From Pseudomonas aestuarii (GTDB lineage: Bacteria > Pseudomonadota > Gammaproteobacteria > Pseudomonadales > Pseudomonadaceae), in NCBI RefSeq assembly GCF_027988105.1, contig NZ_JAQJZJ010000002.1:434001-498000 (forward strand): 64,000 bases of DNA, in the 5' to 3' direction. The notes beneath the pieces were generated by a model, which did not search any database, was not told the DNA's origin, and was given only the letters and a program-made list of their open reading frames with translations. A program made the position numbers and the translations under genes. Positions 1 to 8,899 of the stretch are shown here, one piece after another (position 1 is the stretch's first letter; every line of letters starts with the position of its first letter).

Positions 1-200
1 GAAAAATCATCGACCATGAAGGCATAGGTCAGGCACAGGAAGGCGAAGACCAGAAAGGAGAACTGGCCCCAGGCCGCAGGCTGCGCCAGGCTCATCCACT
101 GCCGATCGCCGCGCCAGGCTCCGATCATCGGCAGGCTGGCCTGTACCAGGCTCAGGCACAGGGCCAGGATCATCGCCAGATGGCCAAGTTCAGGAATCAT
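1..200 (-). CDS. ccmF: Cytochrome c heme lyase subunit CcmF (N-terminal part, cut by window edge)
   Basis: Only the first 66 or so codons lie in the window. The start ATG is at 200 and overlaps the ccmE stop as ATGA. The translation begins [18 protein letters not shown] and continues with a Trp-containing segment and a second hydrophobic stretch ([16 protein letters not shown]). This is the expected N-terminus of CcmF, the large inner-membrane protein that receives heme from holo-CcmE and ligates it to apocytochrome c. Gene order ccmA-B-C-D-E-F supports the name. The rest of the protein lies to the left of the window. Confidence 0.9.
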   Translation of the reverse strand, partial: MIPELGHLAMILALCLSLVQASLPMIGAWRGDRQWMSLAQPAAWGQFSFLVFAFLCLTYAFMVDDF

Positions 201-664
201 TGCGCACCCCCTTGCGTGGCCGCGTCATGCTTCTGCTTCATTGCGCTTTGCTCCAAGGCCTGCATGACTTCCGGCGGCATGTAGTTTTCATCGTGCTTGG
301 CCAGCACCTGGTCAGCGATCAACACGCCATCGGCATTGACCTTGCCCATGGCCACGATGCCCTGGCCTTCGCGGAACAGGTCCGGGAGGATGCCGCTGTA
401 ACGAATGGTCACGTTTTCGGCTCCGTCGGTCACCACGAAGTCAGTTTCCAGGGAATCGCTGGAACGCTTGACCGAACCCTCCTCCACCAGCCCGCCGGCG
501 CGGATGCGCGTGTCTTGTGGCGCCTCGCCGTTGGCGATCTGGGTCGGGGTATAGAACAGGTTGATATTCTGTTGCAGCGCACTCAGGGCCAAGGCCACGG
601 CGATACCCACGCCGGCGAGGATCGCCAGGATGATCAACAGGCGCTTCTTGCGAACAGGATTCAT
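197..664 (-). CDS. ccmE: Heme chaperone CcmE
   Basis: A 155-residue protein beginning [20 protein letters not shown]: a short basic N-terminus, then one membrane anchor and a periplasmic beta-barrel OB-fold domain. The motif [13 protein letters not shown] near residue 125 carries the His that binds heme covalently and the downstream Tyr, as in known CcmE. It takes heme from CcmC/D and passes it to CcmF. The start at 664 was chosen because it opens the typical CcmE N-terminus and overlaps the ccmD stop by 4 bases. A longer in-frame reading upstream only shadows ccmD. Confidence 0.95.
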   Translation of the reverse strand: MNPVRKKRLLIILAILAGVGIAVALALSALQQNINLFYTPTQIANGEAPQDTRIRAGGLVEEGSVKRSSDSLETDFVVTDGAENVTIRYSGILPDLFREGQGIVAMGKVNADGVLIADQVLAKHDENYMPPEVMQALEQSAMKQKHDAATQGGAQ

Positions 665-837
665 TGCAATTTCTCCCGGCGCAAACGACGCGCCTCGTCT
701 TGCAGGTAACGGCGGCGTGCCAAAAGCGGCAGTACGATATTCAGCGCCAGCACGGCCAAGCTGATGCCAAAGGACGACCAGACGTAGGCGCCATGGCTGC
801 CCATGGCGAGAAACTCGGCAAACGAGTTGAAGCTCAT
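661..837 (-). CDS. ccmD: Heme exporter accessory protein CcmD
   Basis: A 58-residue protein starting [21 protein letters not shown] single membrane helix ([17 protein letters not shown]) is followed by a highly basic tail ([17 protein letters not shown]), the standard CcmD plan. It stabilises the CcmABC complex and helps release holo-CcmE. The start at 837 overlaps the ccmC stop (834) as ATGA, and its own stop overlaps the ccmE start, so translation of ccmC, D and E is probably coupled. Confidence 0.93.
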   Translation of the reverse strand: MSFNSFAEFLAMGSHGAYVWSSFGISLAVLALNIVLPLLARRRYLQDEARRLRREKLQ

Positions 838-1601
838 AGACTTTTCTCCACCTGAGCTTTGACCTCGGCCTTGGCCCAACTGCTGCGCGCCTCACGCTTG
901 AGCACCTCGAGGCGCATGCGCAGCAACAATACGACACCGAAGAAACAGTAGAAGCCAAGCACCATGATCAGCAGTGGCAGCCACATTTCCAGCGGCATGG
1001 CCGGTTTTTCGATCACGCTGAAAGTGGCGGGTTGGTGCAGGGTGTTCCACCACTCCACCGAGTATTTGATGATCGGGATGTTGATCACCCCGACGATGGC
1101 CAAGACCGCGCACGCCTTGGCTGCGCTGTCGCGGTTGCTGATGGCCTGGCCGAGAGCGATCACACCAAAATACAGGAACAGCAGGATCAGCATCGAGGTC
1201 AGGCGCGCATCCCAGACCCAGTATGTGCCCCAGGTCGGCTTGCCCCAGATGGCGCCAGTCACCAATGCGATCACGGTCATCCAGGCACCAATGGGAGCGG
1301 CCTGTTGCACCGCGACATCGGCGATCTTCATTTTCCACACCAGGCCGACCCCACCGGCCACCGCCAGCATGACGTAGACCGACTGGGCCAGAAACGCTGC
1401 CGGCACATGGATATAGATGATGCGGAAGCTGTTGCCCTGCTGGTAGTCCGGTGGCGCAAACGCCAGCCCCCAGACCAGCCCCACCGCCAGCAACACGACG
1501 GCAGCCGCGCTCAGCCAGGGCAGCAAGCGTCCGCTGATTTCATAAAACCACTTGGGCGAGCCCAGCTTGTGAAACCACGTCCAGTTCATCAGATTACTCA
1601 T
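834..1601 (-). CDS. ccmC: Heme ABC transporter permease / heme handler CcmC
   Basis: About 255 residues with six predicted membrane helices and the tryptophan-rich motif [13 protein letters not shown], the signature of heme-handling proteins. Conserved His residues flank it (for example IYIHVPAAF). CcmC presents periplasmic heme to CcmE. The start at 1601 ([16 protein letters not shown]) fits the family; the second Met, four codons later, is also possible. An in-frame extension of 15 codons upstream looks non-native. It lies 54 bases after ccmB in the same operon. Confidence 0.93.
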   Translation of the reverse strand: MSNLMNWTWFHKLGSPKWFYEISGRLLPWLSAAAVVLLAVGLVWGLAFAPPDYQQGNSFRIIYIHVPAAFLAQSVYVMLAVAGGVGLVWKMKIADVAVQQAAPIGAWMTVIALVTGAIWGKPTWGTYWVWDARLTSMLILLFLYFGVIALGQAISNRDSAAKACAVLAIVGVINIPIIKYSVEWWNTLHQPATFSVIEKPAMPLEMWLPLLIMVLGFYCFFGVVLLLRMRLEVLKREARSSWAKAEVKAQVEKSL

Positions 1602-1655
1602 CAGTCTCCGAGGTAATGACCGCGCATTGGCCGTCCTCGGTAGCACGGTTGTAAA

Positions 1656-2327
1656 TCACTCGCCGACACTAATCGTCAGACCGGCGGCAATCGCAAAGGG
1701 TGTCAAGGTCAACGCCAACGCGGTGAGGCTGGCCAGCCACAACAGGTGACCAACCGCCGGCAATCCCTGCAGGCTGGCTTGCAACGCCCCGCTGCCCAGA
1801 ATCAGCACGGGGATATACAGCGGCAGAATCAGCAGCGCCAGCAACAGGCCGCCCCGCTTGAGGCCCACTGTCAGCGCCGCACCAACCGCGCCGAGCAGGC
1901 TCAGCACCGGCGTGCCGAGCAGCAGCGAAAGCAGCAGCACCGGCAGGCAACGCCCGGGCAAACCGAGCATCAGGGCCAGCAAGGGCGCCAGCAGCACCAG
2001 GGCCAGGCCGGAAAACAGCCAGTTTGCCAGTACCTTGGCCAATACCAGAAGAGGCAAGGGGTGCGGCGAAAGGACCCACTGCTCCAGCGAGCCATCCTCG
2101 AAATCGCTGCGAAACATGCCATCCAGCGAGAGCAAAACAGCCAATAATGCCGCCACCCACACCAGACCCGGGGACAGGGTTTGCAACAGCTGGGTCTCCG
2201 GCCCCACGGCCAAGGGAAACAGGGCGATCACGATGGCGAAGAACACCAGCGGATTGGCCAGCTCGGCAGGCCGGCGAAACAACAGTCGCGCTTCGCGCGC
2301 GACCAATAAACTGAAGACATTGCTCAT
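1656..2327 (-). CDS. ccmB: Heme exporter protein CcmB (ABC permease)
   Basis: 223 residues beginning [20 protein letters not shown], then about six hydrophobic helices, with the conserved segment [18 protein letters not shown] between helices two and three. This matches CcmB, the membrane subunit that pairs with the ATPase CcmA in the complex releasing holo-CcmE from CcmC/D. It overlaps ccmA by 4 bases. Confidence 0.95.
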   Translation of the reverse strand: MSNVFSLLVAREARLLFRRPAELANPLVFFAIVIALFPLAVGPETQLLQTLSPGLVWVAALLAVLLSLDGMFRSDFEDGSLEQWVLSPHPLPLLVLAKVLANWLFSGLALVLLAPLLALMLGLPGRCLPVLLLSLLLGTPVLSLLGAVGAALTVGLKRGGLLLALLILPLYIPVLILGSGALQASLQGLPAVGHLLWLASLTALALTLTPFAIAAGLTISVGE

Positions 2328-2959
2328 AGGATACGCTGCCCCAGATCAAGCTCGCGGTAACCGGCGGGCTTCACCGTCAGCGCATGGTGGGTAGTCAGCA
2401 ACACCAGACCGCCCATTTCGCAGTGCCAAGCCAGGTGGTTCTCCAGTTGCGCCACGGCGAGCTTGTCGAGGGCGGTGAAAGGTTCATCGAGGATCCACAA
2501 TGGCGGCCCGTCCAGATACAAGCGGGCCAGCGCGACACGACGCTGCTGGCCGGCAGACAGGGTGTGACAGGGCACATCCTCGAAACCGCGCAGACCAACG
2601 GCCTCCAGGGCCTGCCAGATCGCCGCGCGTTCGGCCGGACGATGCAGCGCACACAGCCAGGCCAGGTTTTCTTCGGCAGTGAGCAAACCCTTGATCCCGG
2701 CAGCATGGCCAATCCACAACAGATTACGTGCCAGCTCGCTGCGCTGCGAGCCCAGCGGCTGCCCATTCAGGCGGACTTCGCCGGCGGTCGGCTGCATCAG
2801 CCCAGCGAGCAGACGCAGCAGACTGGTCTTGCCACTGCCATTGGGACCGCAAACCTGCAGCATCTCGCCGGCCGCCAAGCGCAGCTCGAGCCGCTCGAAC
2901 AGCATGCGCCAATCCCGCTCACAGGAGAGCGCCACGGCTTCAAGAAGAGGGCTGGTCAC
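2324..2959 (-). CDS. ccmA: Heme exporter ATP-binding protein CcmA
   Basis: An ABC ATPase of about 211 residues with Walker A ([10 protein letters not shown]), signature LSAGQQRR and Walker B (LWILDEPF). It powers the CcmABC complex of system I cytochrome c biogenesis. I chose a GTG start at 2959: the protein then begins [10 protein letters not shown] as in relatives, and an AGGTG ribosome-binding sequence lies 8 bases upstream. An ATG at 2986 would add 9 residues. It is first in the operon and divergent from the fliK-like gene. Confidence 0.9.
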   Translation of the reverse strand: MTSPLLEAVALSCERDWRMLFERLELRLAAGEMLQVCGPNGSGKTSLLRLLAGLMQPTAGEVRLNGQPLGSQRSELARNLLWIGHAAGIKGLLTAEENLAWLCALHRPAERAAIWQALEAVGLRGFEDVPCHTLSAGQQRRVALARLYLDGPPLWILDEPFTALDKLAVAQLENHLAWHCEMGGLVLLTTHHALTVKPAGYRELDLGQRIL

Positions 2960-3111
2960 GGCATATGCACCTAAAAAGCGGTTCAAGTCGACAGTGTCCC
3001 GGCCGCTATACTGACGCGAGTTAAATGCGCCGCCGACCCGGACGGGGCGCGATTATACATGCCATGCCCTGCCCCCCGCAGTGGGCATTTTCGACAGGGT
3101 GTAACCCGCCA

Positions 3112-4656
3112 ATGAGCGAAATCAGCAGTTCACGCCCAATAGCGCCAACGCCACCGAGCAGTCGGGCCAATGCGCCGGCCAGCGATCTGGCACTCAAGCT
3201 GCTGCAGCCACTGCAAGGCCTGCTGTCCAGCGGCGAGACCGCCAAGGCCGAGGTGGTCGCCCTCAAGGAAGTGGCGCAGAGCTTCCAGCTGCTGCTCAAG
3301 GTGACGCTGGACAATGGGCAGCAGACGACCCTGCAGGCCAGCAGTCCACGTCCCCTGGCCCAAGGTAGCAGCCTGGTGATCACGGCACTCTCGGAAAGTC
3401 GCCTGGCGGTGGCCCTGCTGGGCGGTGGTGAAAAAGCCCTGACCAGCCTGGACCTCGAACAACTGCCGATCGGCACCATGCTGCAAGGCAAGGTCGTGGC
3501 GCGCGAGCAGCTGGCCCAAGCCAGAGCACAGCAGGTGCTCTACAAGGTAGTCGTGAGCCTGCTCAACACCCCGCTGGCTGGCAGTAAACTGTCGTTGGAA
3601 ACCCCGCTGGCGCTGCCCCTCGGCAGCCTGCTCAGCGCTCAGGTGCAAGGCAGTCAGGCCCTGAGTTTCCTGCCCCTCAGCGGGCGTCTCGATCAACTCG
3701 AGTTAAGCCAGCAACTGGCCAGCCAGCAAAACCGCCAGGGCTCGCTGGATGGCTTGTTCAAGGCCCTGCAAGGCATAGAGGGCAAGGCGTCACTGCCGGA
3801 AGGCCTGCGCACCAGCATCGACAAACTGTTCACCACCCTGCCCGATGCCGCCCAACTCAGCACCGGCAAGGGACTGAGCCAGGCCATGGCAGATAGCGGT
3901 TTGTTCCTCGAAAGCAAGCTGCTCGGTGGCCAGGGCCAGGCCCTGCCGACGGACATGAAGGCCAACCTGCTGCGCCTGATCAGCCAACTGCTGCCCACTC
4001 TGGCGAGCGGCGCACCGCTGGCCGCGGCCAACGCCAGCGCCGCCATGGCCCAGGCCCTGCCGGCATTCGCTCGCGACCTCCTCGGCTCCCTGGGCCAATC
4101 CAGCGCCCGCCAACAGGCATTACGCTTCCCCCTGCCATCGCGCCTCTTGCAGTCGATGGAGGGTGAAGCGGATCTGCAAACCCTGCTGAAACTGGCCGCT
4201 GCCGCCGTCTCGCGCCTGCAAACCCATCAGCTGTCCAGTCTGGCGCAGAGCCAGATCGGCCCGGACGGCAACCTGCTGACCACCTGGCAACTGGAACTGC
4301 CCATGCGCGACCAGCAGCAACTGGTGCCCCTGCAGGTAAAAATCCAGCACGAAGAGCCGCAGAAATCGCAGGACAACGAACCCAAGGAAGCGCTGTGGAA
4401 GGTCGAACTGGCCTTTGACCTGGAGCCGCTGGGACCGCTGCAAGTCCAGGCCCAACTGGCCCGTGGCAGCCTCTCCAGCCAGCTCTGGGCCGAGCGCCCG
4501 CATACCGCCAGCCTGATCGACGCCGAGCTGAACACGCTGCGTGAACGCCTGACAGCCGCCGGCCTGAATGTCGGCGAACTGGCCTGCAATCAAGGCACAC
4601 CACCCCAGGGAGCAAGGACCAGCCTGGAACAACGCTGGGTTGACGAAACCGCATGA
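3112..4656 (+). CDS. Second FliK-like hook-length control domain protein
   Basis: 514 residues from the ATG at 3112 (MSEISSSRPIAPTPPSSRA); a reading from 3025 adds a poor 29-residue leader. The protein is rich in Gln, Leu and Ala. Its C-terminal third (from about residue 380: QIGPDGNLLTTWQLELPMRD, then LAFDLEPLGPLQVQAQLA) resembles the FliK C-terminal domain that contacts the FlhB cytoplasmic domain. It overlaps the next gene, an FlhB C-domain homologue, by 4 bases, which strengthens a shared export-switching role. The true fliK lies at 25691-26968, so this is a paralogue of uncertain function. It is divergent from ccmA. Confidence 0.75.
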   Translation: MSEISSSRPIAPTPPSSRANAPASDLALKLLQPLQGLLSSGETAKAEVVALKEVAQSFQLLLKVTLDNGQQTTLQASSPRPLAQGSSLVITALSESRLAVALLGGGEKALTSLDLEQLPIGTMLQGKVVAREQLAQARAQQVLYKVVVSLLNTPLAGSKLSLETPLALPLGSLLSAQVQGSQALSFLPLSGRLDQLELSQQLASQQNRQGSLDGLFKALQGIEGKASLPEGLRTSIDKLFTTLPDAAQLSTGKGLSQAMADSGLFLESKLLGGQGQALPTDMKANLLRLISQLLPTLASGAPLAAANASAAMAQALPAFARDLLGSLGQSSARQQALRFPLPSRLLQSMEGEADLQTLLKLAAAAVSRLQTHQLSSLAQSQIGPDGNLLTTWQLELPMRDQQQLVPLQVKIQHEEPQKSQDNEPKEALWKVELAFDLEPLGPLQVQAQLARGSLSSQLWAERPHTASLIDAELNTLRERLTAAGLNVGELACNQGTPPQGARTSLEQRWVDETA

Positions 4657-4988
4657 GAAAACCAGCACCGCGCCAAGCCATCGCCCTGACCTATGACGGG
4701 CAAAACGCCCCCAGCCTGAGCGCCAAGGGCGATGATGAGTTGGCCGAAGCGATTCTCGCCATCGCCCGCGAATATGAAGTGCCCATCTACGAGAATGCCG
4801 ACCTGGTGCGCCTGCTGGCACGCCTGGAGCTGGGCGAGGCGATCCCCGAGCAACTGTATCGCTGCATTGCCGAAATCATCGCGTTTGCCTGGCACTTGAA
4901 AGGCAAGTGCCCGCCGGGCTTCCAGCGCGATAAGCACGACAACGACATCAGCCCACCGCCAGCGCTACTCGACGGCCCGCCCCGCTAG
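4653..4988 (+). CDS. Small FlhB C-terminal-domain homologue (EscU/YscU/HrcU-type, FhlB-like)
   Basis: A 111-residue soluble protein. Residues 8-95 (AIALTYDGQNAPSLSAKG, then YEVPIYENADLVRLLARLEL and IPEQLYRCIAEIIAFAW) match the part of FlhB that follows its self-cleavage site. There are no membrane helices and no NPTH motif, so it looks like a free-standing, already cleaved FlhB C-domain. It is coupled to the FliK-like gene upstream by an ATGA overlap. Known relatives exist in many Pseudomonas; in other bacteria a related protein can partly replace the FlhB C-domain. The role here is inferred. Confidence 0.8.
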   Translation: MRKPAPRQAIALTYDGQNAPSLSAKGDDELAEAILAIAREYEVPIYENADLVRLLARLELGEAIPEQLYRCIAEIIAFAWHLKGKCPPGFQRDKHDNDISPPPALLDGPPR

Positions 4989-5309
4989 CGCAAGGCTGCT
5001 CTTGCAGCCCGGAGGCAATCCGGGGGCAACGCAGCGAATATTGGTGTCGTGTCGATCCTGAAATGTCGGATCTCTGTAGGGGGGGGAGCGGCGCCAACCT
5101 CCGAACGATCAGACACCGCCAGCGTGGCGCGCCGCGTAACCTACCAGGCGCCTCGCCTCGAAACTGGGCTGCGTTGCGCCGCTGCTGGGTTACGGCGCCA
5201 CGTATCTTGCTGGCTCATCGCACTCGGCAGCGTGCGCCTAACCCACCCTTGGGGATCGCGGTACATGGATAAGACCGCGATTAACCGACATTGCAACGTT
5301 GACACATCA
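4989..5309. other. Noncoding region between the convergent flhB-like gene and DUF2802 gene
   Basis: No convincing gene is seen in these 321 bases. A small hairpin (CCCGGA ... TCCGGG at 5008-5024) may end the plus-strand transcript, although no good T-run follows. A dispersed repeat occupies roughly 5042-5255. A run of 8 G occurs at 5079-5086. Confidence 0.6.
5042..5255 (+). repeat. Dispersed intergenic repeat, copy A
   Basis: Two blocks match the region 45752-45893 in inverted orientation: a block around CCTGAAATGTCG (5057-5068) preceded by GTGTCG.GTC, and a block ending GCAGCGTGCGCCTAACCCACCC (5228-5249). Between them copy A carries about 80 extra bases. No open reading frame spans it, so it appears to be a noncoding dispersed element. 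Confidence 0.5.
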
Positions 5310-5708
5310 CTAGCGGTTTCTCGGCTGGTTGAGCTTGCTGATCAGCTCTGCCTCGGCCTTACTCAGCCCGCAGGACTGGGTCAGGTCATCGACGCTGGCC
5401 CCCAGGCCGACCAGGCGTGCGGCCTGGGTGAACGACAGACTGCTTGGGTCGCGCTGCTCGATCTGACTGAGCTTGTCCGGCAGTGGTGCAACGATCTGCC
5501 GTAGCTCGTGCAGTTCTTCACCCATGCGCACGCTGCCGGCCAGATAGATATCCAGGCGCTTACTTAACTCCTTGATCCGCAGATCGCGCGCCGCATCCCG
5601 CTCGGCCTGCAGCGACGCCAGATGGCGCTGCTGCATGACCAGCCAGACGCAGGTGCCAACCAACCCGAGGCACACCACCCCGAGCAGAATCAGCGCGATC
5701 TCAAGCAT
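5310..5708 (-). CDS. DUF2802 protein of the chemotaxis operon
   Basis: 132 residues: an N-terminal membrane helix (MLEIALILLGVVCLGLVGTC), a coiled-coil-like basic/acidic region, and a C-terminal helix-turn-helix-like DUF2802 segment (FTQAARLVGLGASVDDLTQS, then LSKAEAELISKL). It is the last gene of the operon, 3 bases after cheW. This position is conserved in Pseudomonas and Vibrio operons that carry parC/parP. Its molecular function is not established; a role in membrane or polar organisation of the array is only a guess. Confidence 0.85.
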   Translation of the reverse strand: MLEIALILLGVVCLGLVGTCVWLVMQQRHLASLQAERDAARDLRIKELSKRLDIYLAGSVRMGEELHELRQIVAPLPDKLSQIEQRDPSSLSFTQAARLVGLGASVDDLTQSCGLSKAEAELISKLNQPRNR

Positions 5709-5711
5709 TGG

Positions 5712-6191
5712 TTAGATACTCTCCAGCTCGGACCACTCTTCTTCGCTCATCATCTTGTCCAGCTCGACCAGAATCAGCAACTCGCCATTCTTGTTGCACA
5801 CACCCTGAATGAACTTGGCCGACTCGTCGTTACCGACATTTGGCGCGGTTTCCACCTCGGACTGGCGCAGGTAGACCACCTCGGCCACGCTGTCGACCAA
5901 GATGCCGACCACTTGCTTGTCCGCCTCGATGATCACGACGCGGGTATTGTCGGTGACCGGTGCCGAGTCCAGACCGAAACGCTGGCGGGTGTCGATCACC
6001 GTCACCACATTGCCACGCAGATTGATGATGCCCAGCACGTAGCTCGGGGCGCCGGGAACGGGAGCGATCTCGGTGTAGCGCAGCACTTCCTGAACCTGCA
6101 TCACATTGATGCCATAGGTTTCATTGTCCAGGTGGAAGGTCACCCATTGCAGGATGGGATCTTCAGCGCCCTGTGCAGAATTCTTCTTCAT
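5712..6191 (-). CDS. cheW: Chemotaxis coupling protein CheW
   Basis: 159 residues starting MKKNSAQGAEDPILQWVTFHL. A single CheW domain is visible with YGINVMQVQEVLRYTEI and the conserved NLRGNVVTVIDTRQRFG receptor/kinase contact loop. It links chemoreceptors to CheA. The start at 6191 gives the family length; a reading from 6293 adds a 34-residue leader without similarity. It sits between parP and the DUF2802 gene. Confidence 0.95.
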   Translation of the reverse strand: MKKNSAQGAEDPILQWVTFHLDNETYGINVMQVQEVLRYTEIAPVPGAPSYVLGIINLRGNVVTVIDTRQRFGLDSAPVTDNTRVVIIEADKQVVGILVDSVAEVVYLRQSEVETAPNVGNDESAKFIQGVCNKNGELLILVELDKMMSEEEWSELESI

Positions 6192-6293
6192 ATCCCTAGC
6201 CTCGTCGTAAGCCGCACTGTGCGGCGTGCGCGGTTCAAACCGCCTGTCATCATCCTTCAGGCTCGCCACAAGGGCGAGCCTGGCATTTCTCAA

Positions 6294-7097
6294 TCAGTGA
6301 GCTCGGCCATTGGCCATGCGCTTGGTCGCGCCACTGGCAATCAGTTCGGCCAGGGCCGCTACATCCAGCAAGGCGCACATGTGCTCGATCACGGTGCCGG
6401 CCAGCCAGGGTCGCAACGTGCGCTGACTACGCCACTTGATCTCATTGGGATCCAGGCGAATCGAACGGCTGACCTGATGCACGGCCAGCCCCCATTCATA
6501 GCCTTCGACTGAAATCACATACTGCAGACCCTGGCGAAAATCATCGCGATAACGATCAGGCATGACCCAGCGCGCGGTATCCAGAACTTTCAGGTTACCG
6601 GCCGGGCACGGCAGTATGCCGAGAAACCAGTCCGGCTGGCCAAATAATGGCGTCAATTCCTGCCCTGCCAGCGGAAAGATCGAACCCAGGCACACCAGCG
6701 GCACGGCCAGGGTCAGGCCGGCGACGTCGAACAACAGGCATTCGAATGGCTCCTGCGCCCACTCCGGCCGCTCTCCCGGCTGCAAGCCGGGCAGCAGATT
6801 CAGGGCTGCGGCGGGCAGGTGAACGTCGATCACCGGCTCAACCGACAGCGGCTGAGCGACCACAGCAGGCATCGGTTCGATCACCGGCATGACAACCGGC
6901 GGCGGCTCAGCCAGCGCCTGCACGGGTACTGCTGAGGGCAGGCCGGCATCGCGCACCTGCTCCTCCAGCACCGCGGCCGCGAACTCGTCGATGCTACTGC
7001 TCTCGGCCAATTCGACAGCAGCCTCCTGCAACAAGCTGTCCAGATAGGACTGCAAGGCCAACTGGGGACGCGAGGCGGTGGCGACGGGACGGCTCAT
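6294..7097 (-). CDS. parP: CheW-like array-localisation protein ParP
   Basis: 267 residues: a Pro/Ala/Val-rich N-terminal half (residues about 1-115, MPVIEPMPAVV) and a C-terminal CheW-like domain (CLLFDVAGLTLAVPLVCLGS, and GILPCPAGNLKVLDTARWV). In polar flagellates a CheW-like protein encoded next to the ParA-like ParC contains the AIF domain that binds CheA and receptors and keeps arrays at the pole. Position between parC and cheW supports this name. A second-CheW role is the alternative. The ATG at 7097 is preferred over a TTG at 7112. Confidence 0.8.
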   Translation of the reverse strand: MSRPVATASRPQLALQSYLDSLLQEAAVELAESSSIDEFAAAVLEEQVRDAGLPSAVPVQALAEPPPVVMPVIEPMPAVVAQPLSVEPVIDVHLPAAALNLLPGLQPGERPEWAQEPFECLLFDVAGLTLAVPLVCLGSIFPLAGQELTPLFGQPDWFLGILPCPAGNLKVLDTARWVMPDRYRDDFRQGLQYVISVEGYEWGLAVHQVSRSIRLDPNEIKWRSQRTLRPWLAGTVIEHMCALLDVAALAELIASGATKRMANGRAH

Positions 7098-7184
7098 AGC
7101 TGGAATCCGCAAAAATTATCTGAACAACCTATCGGCCGCAGTGGCGGCATACTTGAGCTAATCGGCTCAACATAAACCGTCATT

Positions 7185-7973
7185 TCAAGCCACCTGCGCG
7201 GCCAACTGCTGCGTCAACAGGTGCTTGAGCAGCGCCCGATAGGCCAGTACACCGCGGCTATTGGGGTCGAACTGCGAGGGCGTGCGCCCTGCGCGACTGG
7301 CATCGCGCAGGCGCGTGTCGATCGGAATATAAGCCGGCCACAGGTGTTCGGGATAGCTGTCGCGCAGCATGCGCAAGGTGCTCATCGAGGCCTGGGTCCG
7401 CCGGTCGAACAGGGTCGGCACTATGCTGTAGGGCAATGCCTGCTTGCGCGACCGGTTGATCATCGCCAGGGTGCTGACCATGCGTTCCAGGCCCTTGACC
7501 GCGAGAAACTCGGTCTGCACCGGAATCACCAGATGCTGGCTGGCCGCCAGCGCATTGACCATGAGCACGCCCAGCAGCGGCGGACTGTCGATCACCGCAT
7601 GGTCGTAGCCCTGCCATAACTGCGCCAGGCTTTTGGCGATGACCAGGCCCAAGCCGTTCTGCCCAGGCGATTGACGCTCGAGCGTGGCCAATGCGGTACT
7701 CGATGGCAACAGGGCTATGCGTTCATGGCTGGTGGACAAAAGCAGTTGCTCCGGCAGCCCCTGGGGCACCACACCCTGATGCAGGAACAGATCGAAGCAG
7801 CTGTGCTCAAGTGCATCCGGATCGTGACCGAAATAACTGGTCATCGACCCGTGGGGATCGAGATCGACCACCACCACACGCTTACCGGCATCGGCCAGCA
7901 GGCCGGCCAAGGCGATGGCGGTGGTGGTCTTGCCGACACCACCCTTTTGATTGGCTACTGCCCAGACTCTCAT
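7185..7973 (-). CDS. parC: ParA-family ATPase ParC (polar chemotaxis array positioning)
   Basis: 262 residues with the deviant Walker A motif KGGVGKTTT at residues 10-18, VVVDLDPHGS (Walker A') and AVIDSPPLLG (Walker B). This is a ParA/MinD-type ATPase. There is no adjacent parB or centromere, and the gene lies inside the chemotaxis operon before parP, so it is the ParC type that segregates chemotaxis arrays to the pole rather than a chromosome partition protein. Confidence 0.85.
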   Translation of the reverse strand: MRVWAVANQKGGVGKTTTAIALAGLLADAGKRVVVVDLDPHGSMTSYFGHDPDALEHSCFDLFLHQGVVPQGLPEQLLLSTSHERIALLPSSTALATLERQSPGQNGLGLVIAKSLAQLWQGYDHAVIDSPPLLGVLMVNALAASQHLVIPVQTEFLAVKGLERMVSTLAMINRSRKQALPYSIVPTLFDRRTQASMSTLRMLRDSYPEHLWPAYIPIDTRLRDASRAGRTPSQFDPNSRGVLAYRALLKHLLTQQLAAQVA

Positions 7974-8024
7974 TGTGTTTGTCCTCCCGGCATGATCCAG
8001 ATCCTACCGAGAACAGGCGCAGCC

Positions 8025-8897
8025 CTAGGGGGCAAGCGACGGGGAATTGACGGCACCCGCTGACGGGGCCTGCATTGCAGCTGGTGCTGCAGGTTGTGTG
8101 CCAGCCCGCTGCAGGGCGCTATCGGGCCGTGCATTGGCGCTGCCGACACCACTCACGCTGCGGCGCACATCGAGGTTGCGCGATACGACCAACACCACCC
8201 GGCGGTTGCGTGCCCGGCCATCGGCCGTCGCGTTATCCGCCACCGGTTGAAACTCACCATAGCCCACCGAGGCCAGCCGCCCCGGGTTGACCCCATCTAT
8301 CGCAAGCATGCGCACGATGCTGGCCGCTCGAGCGGCAGACAACTCCCAGTTGGTTGGATACTGCGCGGTCTTGATCGGCAGGTTGTCGGTAAAGCCCTCG
8401 ACATGCACCGGATTCTCATAAGGTGCCAGAATCTTGGCAATCTTCTCGATAAGGTCGAAGGCTGCATTGTTAGGCAGGGCATCGCCACTGGGGAACAATA
8501 GACTCGAACTGAGCTCGATCTCGATCCACAACTCGTTGCCGCTCACCTTCAACTGCTTGGAGTCGATCAACCCGGCAAACGCCAGACGCATGCTGTCGGC
8601 AATGCTCTGCAAAGAGTCAGCAGACTGACCGGCTTGCTCGTCCTCATCGACCAGCGCGCGGTCCGGCTCGGTGGTTCGCGGCCGCTCATCGCCCACCGGG
8701 ATCGGCTTGATCGCACGGTCGGGCTGGTTGAACACCCCGGTCAGGCTGTCCGAGAGAATCTTGTACTTGCCCTCATTGACCGAGGACATCGAATACATCA
8801 CCACAAAAAAGGCAAACAGCAGGGTAATGAAGTCGGCGTAGGAGACCAGCCAACGCTCATGGTTTTCATGCTCTTCATGGTGCCTGCGACGAGCCAT
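8025..8897 (-). CDS. motD: Flagellar stator protein MotD (MotB family)
   Basis: 290 residues. The N-terminus has one membrane helix, YADFITLLFAFFVVMYSMS, with the Asp that carries protons in MotB proteins. An OmpA-like peptidoglycan-binding domain follows at about residues 130-245 (VEGFTDNLPIKTAQYPTNWELS split by NWELSAARA, and GYGEFQPVADN), then an Ala/Pro-rich tail. It pairs with MotC, whose gene ends 2 bases upstream. MotCD is the second Pseudomonas stator, important for swarming; motAB are not in this window. Confidence 0.93.
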   Translation of the reverse strand: MARRRHHEEHENHERWLVSYADFITLLFAFFVVMYSMSSVNEGKYKILSDSLTGVFNQPDRAIKPIPVGDERPRTTEPDRALVDEDEQAGQSADSLQSIADSMRLAFAGLIDSKQLKVSGNELWIEIELSSSLLFPSGDALPNNAAFDLIEKIAKILAPYENPVHVEGFTDNLPIKTAQYPTNWELSAARAASIVRMLAIDGVNPGRLASVGYGEFQPVADNATADGRARNRRVVLVVSRNLDVRRSVSGVGSANARPDSALQRAGTQPAAPAAMQAPSAGAVNSPSLAP

Positions 8898-8899
8898 GC

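Noticed and set aside
5079..5086. Phase-variable G tract (8 G)
   Set aside because: Short run in a noncoding convergent region with no gene or promoter next to it.
7185..7973. Chromosome or plasmid partition ParA
   Set aside because: No parB or parS-like repeats nearby, and the gene lies within the chemotaxis operon before parP.
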